Shown here: positions 1 through 11,807 of the stretch, in pieces
Layout of the letters: each line of letters opens with the position of its first letter
Numbering within the stretch: the first letter of the stretch is position 1
Origin: Lepidodermella squamata
Lineage: Eukaryota > Gastrotricha
DNA: 64,000 bases
Assembly: GCA_047495785.1 (NCBI GenBank)
Contig: JBLDXI010000009.1
Location: forward strand, 1,922,001-1,986,000
Direction: 5' to 3'
Position numbers and translations under genes: made by a program
Notes under the pieces: generated by a model
The model's input: only the letters and a program-made list of their open reading frames with translations
Told to the model about the DNA's origin: nothing
Database searches by the model: none

Positions 1-113
1 TCTAAATTGAATGCATAATTTTCATACGAATTTCGGAAAATATGAGAGCTCTCATGGGATTACACTAGCCATTAATTCGCTAAAAAAATATTCATAATTA
101 TTTTCGCGCTTAC

Positions 114-1110
114 CTCTTGCTTTCGCGATCAAAAGCAACGCCAACAGCGCTGGTTGCATGCCCACCCAGCTCGAAAGCTCGTTTCACGTCAACAAAGTTT
201 CCGTTGTTGTCGAAAATCACCTCCAAAACTCGGATTTCTGACGTGAAACCGTACGTTGCAATCAAGTTCCCTGACGGAGAAATCGCCATGCCGCTTCCAA
301 CACCCTGCCTTGTGTCGAGGGTGTGGTACAGCTGACCCTTTAGAGACCAAACTTTCAGAGTAGAATCGTCGGCGAAGGCTGCGATAAAGCGGCCGGTGGA
401 TGAAACTCCGCAGCCAACAAAAGCTTTATTCGGGGAATGGGTGTCGTATTTAACAAAAGGCGTTGCAGTCATTTTTATCGGATTAGTTTCCGGCAGCTTT
501 TTCGCGACTTTCCACACCTGGAGACCATTTTCAGACTTCAAGCTCGTGACAAAAGCTTTCGAATCAGGGCTGAAAGACACGTGAACAGCTTCGTCAAGCT
601 CGACATTCACTCGCGAAAATCTAATCAGAAAAATTGTAAAAAAAAAACGGTTGGCTGATTTTCGAAAATTTCTCACTGTTTATCGCTTTGAAGGAGATCG
701 TCAAATGTCCACAGAAATAGCGCGCGGTCGGGCGAAACAGACGCTAACAAGCAACCATTAGGACTAAGATCGAAATCTGAGACGTCCGAGCCATGGCCTT
801 TGAAAGCTGCGACAACACAAGGGGACGCAGCAGAGGTAGAGCTATTCTGGGTTCGTTGCCTCGTGTTAATTTTGCTGGCATGGGTTTTGCGTTGGTGTTT
901 CTCTGAAACATGGCCATTTGTGCCATTTGTTTTGGCTTCATTAACATCGCCGTCGCTTGATTTTTCGTCTTTCTCCGACGATTCATTGTCCGATTTCCGG
1001 CCGCAAAACATGTATAGAATATAGGACACCACGGCAGCAACAACAACAGTGAGCACAATAGTGGCGCTGCTACTTCCGAGAAAAGCCTCAACCTCCAATT
1101 CAGCAGCCAT
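114..1110 (-). CDS. TBL2: TBL2-like WD40 membrane protein, 3' end beyond the window
   Basis: The two exons seen are 1110-677 and 620-114, joined by a 56 bp GT-AG intron in phase 2. The next donor is at 113-112, so the gene continues off the left edge; a possible acceptor lies at positions 2-3. The start at 1110 is followed by an N-terminal hydrophobic anchor (about residues 15-36), a charged low-complexity linker and the first WD repeat (about residues 98-140). Exon 2 carries further WD40 blades with the TBL2-like strings VWSLKGQ and RAFELGGH. TBL2 in vertebrates is an ER-anchored WD40 protein linked to PERK and ER-stress signalling; that role is carried over from the family, not seen here. 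It is the last gene of a tight same-strand trio with rabaptin-5 and NDUFS8. Confidence 0.8.
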
Positions 1111-1424
1111 AATTTCAGCGATAAAAACTAAAATTCACACAAAATAAACATTGCAATTTATTCAAAAGACCATATCAGCAAGTTTCGTGATAATAATAAT
1201 ATATAATATTCAAGTCAAATGACAAAACATATTTCGTGACGCTATGACAGTATTCCAACCACAAAAAACACAGCCATAGTGTCTATCATACCGGCTCTGG
1301 GAAGCAGAAGCTGCACAATCATATAATAATAAACCTCGCGTGAAGATGCCATTCCAGCGGTCGAATAGGTATCGATAATACTAATTTCAGTGAACAGAGA
1401 TATAAGGAAACGCGCCCTTATCGA

Positions 1425-3140
1425 TCATTGATCAGCAACTTCAGTAAAATACGGCTTAGACTCCTGGACTAGCAGGAAATGACATTGAGAACACACGGCA
1501 GCAGGTCTACGACGAGCACCGGATGCAACCGATTGCGATAGACAAGCATCGCAAAATATCTTGCCACAATGGCGGCAGTGTTGTTTTCGGGCGGCGACCG
1601 GCAGCGATTTCTTACAGCCACGGCACTGGTCTACCTCGTCGTCGAATTCCCACCTCACTTCACTTTGATCGCGTAAGCCTTCCAAGCTCATCTGAAATAA
1701 GTAATATTGTTTAACGAAGTGACTAGTCACAGCAAACTAACCTGTAATGATTGCGAGAGGCGAACAAGATCTTGTTGAACTGACTCTGAAGTGTCTAGCT
1801 CCACTTGTAATCGAGCGCATTGACTTCTCAAACTATGAACTTCGGACTCAAGTTGCGCTTTCGCCTGTTTCATCGATTCAAATTCCACATCTGGAACTGC
1901 TGAGTTGCTTTTTCTCGGCGAATCTTCACTCGCCTGAATATTCGGTCCGGATTTACTCCTTGAAGCAGATCTTTCCCTATTCAGCTCCATGCGAAGCGAG
2001 TCGATTTCAGCCCCGAGTAGCTGTTCCATTTGTTGCCGTTCATTTTGTTCAGCTTGCAGTTCAGATCGAAGCAAATCAATCTCTTGTGATGTTTTCTCTT
2101 TCAACAACTCTCGATTCGCTCGCTCTAAAATCACTTGTTCACGCAGCATCAGCGCACTTGTGAGAAGTTCATCGAACGAGGCGGGTAAATCAATTTCCTC
2201 TTCTCGCATTTCTTGCGATTTTTTCGCGTAGTGAAATGTTAAACGCCTGTTGACCTCGACAACACTTTGAAACTAAGCATAATTTGGTCATGAGTGAAAT
2301 GTATGAACAATAAAATGAAATTGCGTACCTTTTCTCTGAGTTTATTCAACTCCAGCTTCGATTTCTCGAAAGCTTCATCAGCTGATTTCCGAATAGAAGA
2401 CAGTTCACCTTCCGCTCGAACCAATTTCCCCGACAGCTGCTGGACTAGAGCCTCTGTAGTATTCAGTCTTTGAGACAAGGCTTCATTTTCTTGCTGGCTA
2501 AGAAGTTCGAGAGGGTTTGATTTAGCAGCTGGTTCAGCCGCGATTTGATCATTCAGCCTATTGCGTTCCAGCGTCAATTTTGAAATCTCTTGATTAGCAG
2601 TAGCGAGTTGGATTTTCAACATTTCTATTTCGTCTTCGTACTGGTTAACCGAATTAGACGACATATTAGAATCTCGATGCTCAGGAGACCGCTGAGCTTC
2701 TGCTTGTTGAAGCTGCTGTTGCTGTTGCCTATAGAAGACAATTTGCAACGGTTCACAACGCGCTATTTCAGCGACAAACCTGGCACTTTCAACCACCAAC
2801 TTGCGCAACCGCTTTATTTCGGATTCCATTTCATTATTGCTTTCAAATAGCTTCGTGCGCTCATGTTCAAACTTGAGAGAAGTTAGCGAAGATGCTTCAG
2901 CTGCGGCTTCTAAATTTTCGAACATTAATGAAAACATCACGTGTTTCAATATGATAGAAATTTACCATTTAGAAGCGTCTGCATCGAGGCGACTTCATCA
3001 TCGTACTTCCGCTGTAATTCCTTGATGTTCTCCGCATGATCGCTTTCGATCGAAGACAAAACAGCTTTGACTTGAGACAAATCGGCTTTCAACTTTTCGC
3101 ACTGCTCGCAGCTATTAGATTTTTCGTCGTCGCTGGCCAT
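1425..3140 (-). CDS. Rabaptin-5 homologue with C-terminal FYVE zinc finger
   Basis: Four exons (3140-2966, 2909-2329, 2254-1742, 1691-1425) give 511 residues; all phases agree. Residues 1-420 are almost entirely heptad-rich coiled coil with a short glutamine run. The last exon (residues 424-511) is a FYVE finger with WEFD as the WxxD motif, RKQHCRHCG and paired CxxC ligands, ending KPYF close to the stop. The segment before the finger (LVRLSQSLQ) and the long coiled coil point to rabaptin-5, an effector that links Rab5 and Rab4 in early-endosome fusion. As I recall, invertebrate rabaptins keep a FYVE domain that vertebrate ones lack. RUFY or EEA1-like proteins are the alternative, but no RUN domain is visible. 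Two PI3P-contact positions look altered (see findings). Confidence 0.75.
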
Positions 3141-3291
3141 ATTTCAATACTCATAAATAAAACGAACCAATCTAAATGGATCAAACACAATGAATCAAAC
3201 TTGCGACCGAGGAAATTTAGTTTAATCGGGTTTTACACGGGAAAACACGTGATCTAGCGTGCTAAAAAGTAATGGTTTTTCAAGCGGGCGT

Positions 3292-4116
<825 letters not shown>

Positions 4117-4141
4117 GACGAATTCAATTTTAAAAATGCGT

Positions 4142-4152
4142 CTAAAGTAAAC
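4142..4152 (-). promoter_or_regulatory. Acceptor-like site just upstream of the NDUFS8 start
   Basis: The minus strand reads TTTACTTTAG here, ending 25 nt before the NDUFS8 ATG. It looks like the intron acceptors inside the gene. It could be a trans-splice acceptor or the end of a 5' UTR intron; the sequence alone cannot decide. Confidence 0.4.
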
Positions 4153-4493
4153 TTCATTATTTAGAAGCAGTTGAGCATCCGAACTCCGAGAGGGCAGCGC
4201 GAAATAATAATATACCTATTAAATACTTATACTACGTTTTACGAACGAACGATAAGAGAAAACATAAGTTTTAAAATTTACTTTTGTCTACCATTGTGCC
4301 ATTTCTGCGCCCAACACCACATTATCCATGACAGGCCTAACTTATTCACCAGAAGCAGGTCAGGGTCTAATATGCTGCGCATAATTTGTATTTCGTGCAA
4401 CTGGCGTTCTGATGAACGTTAACACGCCTGTGCTTGGACGAATTAATGTTAGGTAATAACTACAACTTTGCGGTTGATCTAGCAAAAAATTAA

Positions 4494-4754
4494 GTCAGCA
4501 AGTCAGTAAGTCACCAAGCAGCAATAAGCGCGACTGGAGAGCTTGTCGATGAAGTTGCCGCGTTTTTCCGGCAGTTTTCCGATTGCTTCGGCGCTTCAGC
4601 GATTGCCGAAAACATTCGCCAGTACAAGCTGTTCGACTCGTTTCCTCAGCTTTTCAAAGTTTGCATTCTGTTTTTTACGTTACACGTACGTTTTTACGCT
4701 TTGCTACCCCGGTGCTTCGACATTATCTACGCCACTGGTGACAACAAGAAATAG
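4494..4754 (+). other. Possible orphan exon or gene fragment
   Basis: A frame open from just after a stop at 4491-4493 to the stop at 4752-4754 has no ATG. It contains protein-like text such as LVDEVAAFFRQFSDCFG and IRQYKLFDSFPQLFK. A donor-like GTTTGC follows the last lysine, so an exon of roughly 45 codons is possible, with acceptor-like AG dinucleotides near 4518. I do not recognise the family. It could be a terminal exon, a decayed gene or chance; no partner exon was found nearby. Confidence 0.3.
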
Positions 4755-5121
4755 CAAGTCTGCCATCCACAATGTTGTAAACAATATTTTTCCAAGACAT
4801 ACTCTGGAGCAGAGCTAGGAGCTGTAGATTCACAAGTACTCTGCAAGTCTGAGAGAAGAAATGTTTGCGATTTAACACATTAGTGCTATGCGATGAGGCT
4901 TTACTTCACTGAGACTTCACTGAGACGATGGTAGGTAGCACACAACTGGCGGCCAACAAACAACAAAGCAAACACTAAGATATTAATCTCTGATCTTACA
5001 GCATAAGAATCCTTTCATAACACCACTTTAGGTCAATAAGATTCCTGCAAAATTACAAATGCTAAAATCTATCAATTCTATCAGATCAAAAGTCAAAAGC
5101 TCAAAGATCTCATCTCCTTAC

Positions 5122-5281
5122 TTCCCACCGCTTCCTGAAGTTCTACGCGCCGACTGTCCCTATCTTTGTTGGCATGCAAGTCCTGCGCTGTTTCATCGAG
5201 GTGCGTGAGACACTTTTCGAGGGTAACTCTCACTTTTTCGTTAATTTTTGAGAATGAAAGTCGTTCCCCCCTGTTTTCCAA
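5122..5281 (-). other. Possible small exon, function unknown
   Basis: The minus strand is open for about 60 codons, starting at 5281. The text is helical and charged (INEKVRVTLEKCLTHLDE, then RDSRRVELQEAV) and runs into a GTAAGG donor-like site near 5121-5116. No partner exon or known family was found, so this is a weak coding candidate. Confidence 0.2.
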
Positions 5282-6027
5282 TTCAATTTAGTTTTAAACT
5301 CTATGATTAATTAAATTATGCATTTTTATTTTGGAATTCACCTCACAGTGAATTGTTTTGACATATAGTTTATTTATTATATTGGATAATAGCAGCGGGG
5401 CTAGAAGGCATTTAAGAGATTTCCAATGGGGCATGCGAACTTGCATATTATCGCAAATTCCCACTTGCTCGCGCCGATGCGATTCGTTATCGCTTGTCTT
5501 ATGTCTTGCCTGTCTGCTCGGCTTCTCTTGCGCTAGAAAAAGTTGGGCTTGGTCCCAGATGGAGTTTATTCTTTATCTCGTATATTATGCCCGAAACTCG
5601 CCCTTTCAAGTAGCACTGAACACTGCAAGCTGTACACTGCAAAAAAAGTCCGGTCTACCGTAAATCAAATGATCATCTTTCTCGTTGAATATGTGGTTTA
5701 ATGGTTAAATTTTATAAAAAATTACATATACAAATATCAGATCAAGTATAAGGTGTAAGAAAATGCAAAACTTACAGGCTTTTCGCAAACATCATGTTTA
5801 GCTTTTCGCCGCTTCCAGCATAATTTGCAGGAAATATCTGATGGCTGATAATTATGGACATAGCCGCTGACGTTCAAATAATAAGTACTAGCGAAGTACC
5901 TATACTTATCTATGAGGACTAAATTTTCCTGATTTTATTATCCTAACTGAAAATATCTTGGTGTTCTCATATTAAATTCTCACCCCTCGGATGTATCTTA
6001 AACATTATTGTTTGATGTATTTTTTGC

Positions 6028-6038
6028 TATTGATGTAG
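6028..6038 (+). promoter_or_regulatory. Acceptor-like site 19 nt before the RILP-like start
   Basis: A T-rich tract starting near 6020 ends in GATGTAG at 6032-6038, and the ATG follows at 6058. This is either a spliced-leader acceptor or the end of a 5' UTR intron. A tiny upstream frame starts at 6053 and overlaps the main start. Confidence 0.4.
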
Positions 6039-6057
6039 GTTAGATACTGGAAATGCT

Positions 6058-7602
6058 ATGCTACAGATGAGTAACGGAGAGCTGGTGTTTGATACCACAG
6101 ACTTCGCCGTGAATGGAACGTCTCAAAAAGCAGCGTGTCTTTCAGAGGATTCTTGCTCTTTATATAACACGCCTGACGATATTTACGAGTTAGCCACTGA
6201 CATTGGCCATGATTTTGAAAAGCTCGTGCAAACTTACGGCTATGACACATTCGCTACAATATTGCCAAAAGTCGTGCATGCATTGGAATGCTTGGAGACA
6301 ACGACGAAAAAGTCGGAAGCTGCTAACGTGAAACTAAATGAAATGAGACAAGCTGTTGTAGCGCTAGAAAAGGAACGAATTCAGCGTCAAAGTGATCGGT
6401 TGAAGTTCGAAAGTGTATGTATTCAATTTACTCGAATTTTCACTTAACCGGGCAGCGATTAATTTTAATGCGCTTTACAGGATGTGGATGAGATGGAGAA
6501 TCAATGGAAAATGGAAAAATCCGAATTGGCAACTGCTGTTCGCAAGCTTACAGATGAAAACCTCATTCTTCAGAAGCAATTAGAAGCATTGGGAGTTCCT
6601 TCTACTACGATAGGTTAGCATTATTTTGAAATGATCTAATTTTTTCAACGATTTGTATTTCTCTTAGAAACTCAGCTGTCTACTACAAATGATTTCAACT
6701 CGTCGATGCCAAGCCCAGATCGCTCTGAATACGAGAAAACTATTGCTCAGTTACAGAGGAAAGTCAATCGCCTAACGGAGGAGCTGAATGATAAACGGAA
6801 AGATTGTGATCAATTACATTCCCAGCTTGAAAGGTTAAGTAAGCAACATACTGCTGCCGTTGAGAAGCAAGCTTTAGCCAGGTTTGTTTCGATGAAATCG
6901 CTACGACTCGATGTGCCTAAATAAGGTTTTTGCAGGCAAGAAATCGAAAACTTGATGGAAGAAAAGATTGACCTTGAAACACAGCTGGCGATAAGTGAGC
7001 AAAAGGTGCAAGAACTTCTAACCACTCTTAATGTTATCCGAAGAAAAGAAAAGGACGAATTGGTAATTTTTCCATGAAAAAGTTGCTATTTTATTCACCG
7101 ATTCGCATATCAGGAGGTATCACAGTTATCATCGAGGTCAGAAAGCCGTGGTGCTGATCGCGGCGAGTTACGTCAAAGACTGATAAAAACGGCAGAACCT
7201 CATTTTAGAGCTGCAGCGGGCGATGGCGACGCCGACGCCGATATTGATGTAACAAGAACGTTTGAGCGGCATTTCTCTCTCGATGGTAGTACAGGCACAC
7301 CCCTGCCGGATTTGAACGTAACTGAGACAGCTGAAGACAGTGATGGACCGGTGGTATATGGCCCAATTAATCGCGAACCCGATGACAAACTTGATCCGGA
7401 TGCGAAATCCAATCGGTCGATTCGCGATTTGTACGTTTAATTTTCCGTTACATATTTTTTTCCAGTATTAACGCACGTTTTTGACTTGACCTCACATCAT
7501 TCCTAATCGTACGATTTGTTGAACTAATTTTTTGATCACATGTGCAGCTTCGAGCGCATGTTTTCCAAGTTTCTTGACAACAAAGGTATCATTAATGTTT
7601 GA
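6058..7602 (+). CDS. RILP-like Rab effector / dynein adaptor (RILP, RILPL or JIP3/4 group)
   Basis: Exons are 6058-6414, 6481-6613, 6668-6881, 6936-7062, 7114-7430 and 7548-7602, giving 400 residues. If exon 5 is not spliced at the GTACGT donor (7431), it reads on to a stop at 7440 and gives 385 residues. Residues about 38-85 are an RH1 domain with the typical text DFEKLVQTYGYDTFATILPK. A coiled coil follows to about residue 310. Near residue 360 is YGPINREPDDKL, typical of the RH2 region that binds phosphorylated Rabs. In the family, RH1 contacts the dynein light intermediate chain or myosin Va and RH2 contacts Rab GTPases, controlling lysosome and cilium-base transport. The short length favours RILP/RILPL over JIP3/4. 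I prefer the spliced ending, which adds an amphipathic tail. Confidence 0.8.
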
Positions 7603-8253
7603 ATCCGGTGTAGACGTGTTGTCATCTAATGATGCTGAGTTTGACTGGTTTATATCACACGATGACAGTAGTGCCTAAATGCCCATTGTTTTGTACACGC
7701 TTTGTCAGTGCCAAGTGCATTAAAACGAGTAAAAGATGTCGTGCTTTGTTCACTGTTTTCCTTTTTTGCGATGGCCGAAGCTTAATGCGCAAGCTTTCAC
7801 ATAGCGCAGAGCATAAGACGTATCTAATCAGTTAAAAATGACCCATTGATGTTTCATTTTCAGCTTTATTGCAATTTCAAATATATAAAAAAAGAAGAAA
7901 GATGCGTAAGATTGACACAACGCGTGAAGCGTGCATTATGTACATGAACTTGACTAGTTCGGTTCCACTCATCATTCGATGCGCAAGTGCTCTCAAGAAA
8001 ACTGGCTAAGGTGGCACATCTTGCAGCGTGAGGTTAACGTGCTTGCGATTATATGCTATATACAATAGACATTTTGATTTCGTCGGAGTATCTTATACTC
8101 GTGCATAACAGCTGAAATTAAGTTAGACGGGACTGTTTCGTCCCCTGTACATAGTCGATTGAGATCAATGTGAAACTGGTATGGCGCAGTTACAAATTCG
8201 ATAAAGAGATAACTCCGTAGAAAAATAATCTGGCTATTATAGTATATATATAC
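7603..8253. other. Spacer between two convergent genes
   Basis: This gap holds the 3' flanks of the RILP-like gene (plus) and the SPSB3-like gene (minus). There is an ATATATA run at 8240-8252. I see no gene, RNA or repeat in it. Confidence 0.6.
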
Positions 8254-9512
8254 CTAGAGCATCGCGATTTCCTCCGCGACGAACGACTTTAACTGGTCCG
8301 GTAGCGGCAGCTCAGCGGCGCGGCTAGTCGAGTAATCGATAGAATGAGCTATCACCGCTCGGCATCGGTCTTGTAGGCTATTGTAATTTCGCAGTTGACA
8401 GCACAACACCATTTCAGTTTGAGCTGAAGTGGAGCTCAGCATCGGGAATAATAATCGAGGGTGGCCTGGATATTGCGAATGACTCGCTGTCAAAATGCCT
8501 GTAAAAGCCACTCCTAGACACCGGCCATTGCGATAGAACGTAATTGTCCCATTAATTCCGTCGAATAAAACACCTATCGCCGTCGGCTCATCGGCAGGGA
8601 ACGGGCTGGTGTACCGGGTAAAGCTGCGATAAGTAAACAAAAATTAATTTATTGCGATAGAACAAACATTCAAGCGCTAACATACCTTCCGTTGTGGTAA
8701 AGATTTCCGTTGTGACATAGACCCCAACTCTCGTCGTCAAGTCCCCCTAGCAAGTGCACGAACCCATTGGCATGTACTTTTGCGAATTGCGTACCGACGC
8801 CAATCATCATGCTCGTCCCAAAAACGCGCCCTTAAATAGAATTGAAAATAGCTTGAAAATGCTTGTTTAATACAATGCGTTTGATTGCTTACCTGGAATG
8901 AGTATTTGCCAGTAGTGAATGCCGTTGTTCATAGGCTTCGTGGCGCGAATGCCCGCGGTTCCGAAATTGCTCCAAAAGGGGTGAAATCTAACTGATTGAA
9001 ACTCCTGGCCGATGGGCTTGATTTCTGCAGCATGCGATCTATTAGATAAACAATGGTTATAGATACTGATGTTGCAATTAACCGGGGTTTATTTACTCGC
9101 GTTCCCGCCCGACGTGTTATTTGTTATTATTGATGTAAAAAGGATATATGTAAACGTACTTATCGGTTGAACTGAACAGCCAATGGTCCGGCGCTTGTAA
9201 CCGCGCGATAACTGCGAGATCAGGCCAAACGATTTCCTTCTTCTGGCGCTTGATTTCGCTCGGCGAGGCGCTGTAGTGATGATGTGTGGCCGCAGTCGCG
9301 ATTTGAACGAGTTGCTCCAAAGTCAGCGATTGCTGCTGATTATGCTGATGATAAATTTCAGCGCTCTCTCGCTGCTCCATGTCTGCGATTTTCCGCTTTT
9401 TGTCCAGCATCGCTTTTTTAAGGCAGCGAGCGGCGCGTTTTCGCGACGGTAACATTGCAGATAAGTCGGCGGCGGCGGCGGTGTTGTTGTTGCGAGGCGA
9501 GGTTAGTTGCAT
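8254..9512 (-). CDS. SPSB3: SPRY domain and SOCS-box protein, SPSB3-like
   Basis: Four exons (9512-9160, 9038-8893, 8830-8686, 8623-8254) encode 337 residues with consistent phases. Residues 1-90 are low-complexity with a basic lysine-rich patch and glutamine/histidine runs. From about residue 100 a SPRY domain follows: FGTAGIRATKP, YWQILIPG, FGTSMMIGVGTQFAKVHANG, SWGLCHNG and IGVLFDGINGTITFYRNG. The C-terminal segment LQDRCRAVIAHSI ... LPLPDQLKSFV resembles a SOCS box, which recruits elongin B/C and Cullin-5. The match is best to SPSB3, a substrate receptor of a Cullin-RING ubiquitin ligase; the substrate here is unknown. The next upstream gene on this strand is 6.6 kb away. Confidence 0.85.
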
Positions 9513-11792
9513 GTTGAAATTTTCTTGAATACGCAGATTAAGTTGTGTTGCGCGAGGGACAAAGGGTGAGACGGACAGTCAGGTTCTGAATGCTGTAGTT
9601 GCGCTGTGAAAGGCGAGAAGCCGGGCCACGAATGAAACTCGAGCACTCTCAGCGCGCTTTTGTTAATTAGTCCGACTTGAGAGGCGAAAGAATCTGATCC
9701 GACTGTGGCGTGACGGTCAATCGCGAGGTTACGCGTCGTTAGGAAGAGATGAAATGAAGCAGTAGCAACAGTATTACTGTTATTACTTTTGCTACTGCTA
9801 TTATTATAATTACGAATTATCGGCAAAAGGCGCTGTATAGTTGTGCCTTTGCGCGCGTGCGAGTGTTATTGGGCCCGGGGGAGTGGCAACTAAGGACACA
9901 GGAAAGGATTGATCGAAAATTCGGATGATTGTCGCGCCGTTCACGTTCGGTCATTGAGGCCAGCGGCAGTCACCTGCATGCGCGCAGCAACACGACAAAG
10001 TGCCATACAGTGATCGATCGAGCCCGGCCTTTTATAGCACGTGGGCCAAGAACGCACGGCTGTCATTGAAAGACAAACTTTACAGCGTCGCCGCCCGACC
10101 TCTGTTTGCCAAACAATATAAAGTTATAAAGGGGCAATATAATAACAAGGGCGCGTGTTGCCTCAGCGCCTCACCTGCCTACCTTTGATGCCTTGGCTGT
10201 GTTGATGTTTGGTGGCCTTGCGGATGTGGGCGTCGCCGCCCGGATGAGCGGGTGGTGGTAGCATGAGCGCATGTCATAAATAAGCAGATGACCATATGAC
10301 GGTGATTACACTGGTCGTAAATTAATCATCATCCGCTGATTATCGGCCTGTGGTGACACGATCGTCGAGCGATGAGGTGACTGAATGAAGAACGAAGGCT
10401 GATGGCCGAGTTCAAGTGCTTATATACCAGTGTATTTGCCCGTGGTTGCCCAGCCGAACGCCAGAAGGTGTTCTGCTGCCGGACATCTGCCCGGAAATTG
10501 TAACGTTATTATAAATTGACGCGCGCGCGTAAGAGACCCGCTGCGTTAGGTGCGGAAACGGAAGGCTATATACGTGTACGGCGCGCGGGCTCAATCTGCC
10601 AGACAAATGGCAAGTGGGCGTGTGGACGGCCGTTCGTAGGCTGCCCAGCGTCAGCCCGACTAAATGGGCGAGGCTGTCATTATTTAGCAGAGTGTCGAAA
10701 CGACAGCCGCTCGTTTGCACCTGTGTGACGGCAGGTGTCGCGGCTGCCCACTTGCGCAACGAAGCCACGTGTGCGGCGCCCCAGTTAGCCGTATAATTTG
10801 TAATTTTTAATAAACCGAACCTATTAGCGAGTCCCTTTGATGCTGAGTGGTCATTCTCACGAACACTCACCTTCGTGGCAAAGACACGTTACGTTTTGAA
10901 TATTCAACGGCTTGACACTTATTTTACCGCTTGTGTTTTGTTACTTTTTCGTTTTATAAAGTCTAACCATTACGTTTTGGTTATCCGTCTTCTTCAAAAT
11001 GTAAGTTGATAACAACCGATGCAACGAATTTCGCTGATTACCGAGTGAATATCCGCGAGAAGAAGTGTAACCGTATTAGCTGTGTTTGTCTCTCTTAATC
11101 GAAATTGAGCGTAAAAGTGTGCACGTTCTAGTCGAGTAATTAAGTCGAGAAATGTAACGTAAAATGTCGTAACTCGAACATTTAAATGATGCATGAAAAT
11201 TACGCCGAATCAAGAGCTGTTACTCAATTTTTTGGCGACCACAGTGCGCGGAAATGAGGCGTTCAATCTTGAAGGCATGAGGTGAAAACATGACGAAGAT
11301 GAAAAATTAAGGCTGCTGTCTTGAAATAGTGTGAAAACAATACAAACACCACTTTTCTTTTCGCTGCGCTAAAGGCCGCATCGTTGTATGTCCGCTATTG
11401 ACTTGAACCTGTTTTCTATCGACGTGATCGTCTTTCCGATAATACCAACCTTATTAATAACTTTCCTCAATTTCTGTGTCTGTAAATGCCTTTTTGCTAA
11501 CAAACTATTCAACAACAAAAACAACATAAGCAAACGAATATTTTTTAGCCGTCGATTGTAATTTTGTTTTGTTTGTTTTTCCAGCTTTAAACGAATTTTT
11601 GGACTCGAAGAACAGCAGTGAAACCAGTTTGGTATTGCCATGATTTGCTTGCCACCAGTGCTTCCCGTTTTCTCCTTCCCGTTGCTAAGCTCCCGAGAAG
11701 AGATGATATAATCTATTTATCTGACATGCATATTAATACACATTTATAATTATTGAATATCACCTCTATATATCTATATGTAACATTATAAT

Positions 11793-11807
11793 TATATATA
11801 TATATAT
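11793..11807. repeat. TA microsatellite
   Basis: A short uninterrupted TA run within an AT-rich stretch of non-coding sequence. It has no sign of function. Confidence 0.8.

Larger units (their letters stand above)
4117..6057. other. Gene-poor spacer with two short coding-like stretches
   Basis: This gap separates the divergently transcribed NDUFS8 and RILP-like genes. I see no complete gene. Two short stretches read like protein: a plus-strand one ending at 4754 and a minus-strand one at about 5122-5281, both listed separately. The rest is AT-rich with no recognisable RNA gene or repeat. Confidence 0.5.

Noticed and set aside
10412-10870. 152-codon minus-strand open frame upstream of the SPSB3-like gene
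   Set aside because: No protein-like composition or family signal. It lies in GC-rich sequence where stops are rare; likely promoter or control sequence.
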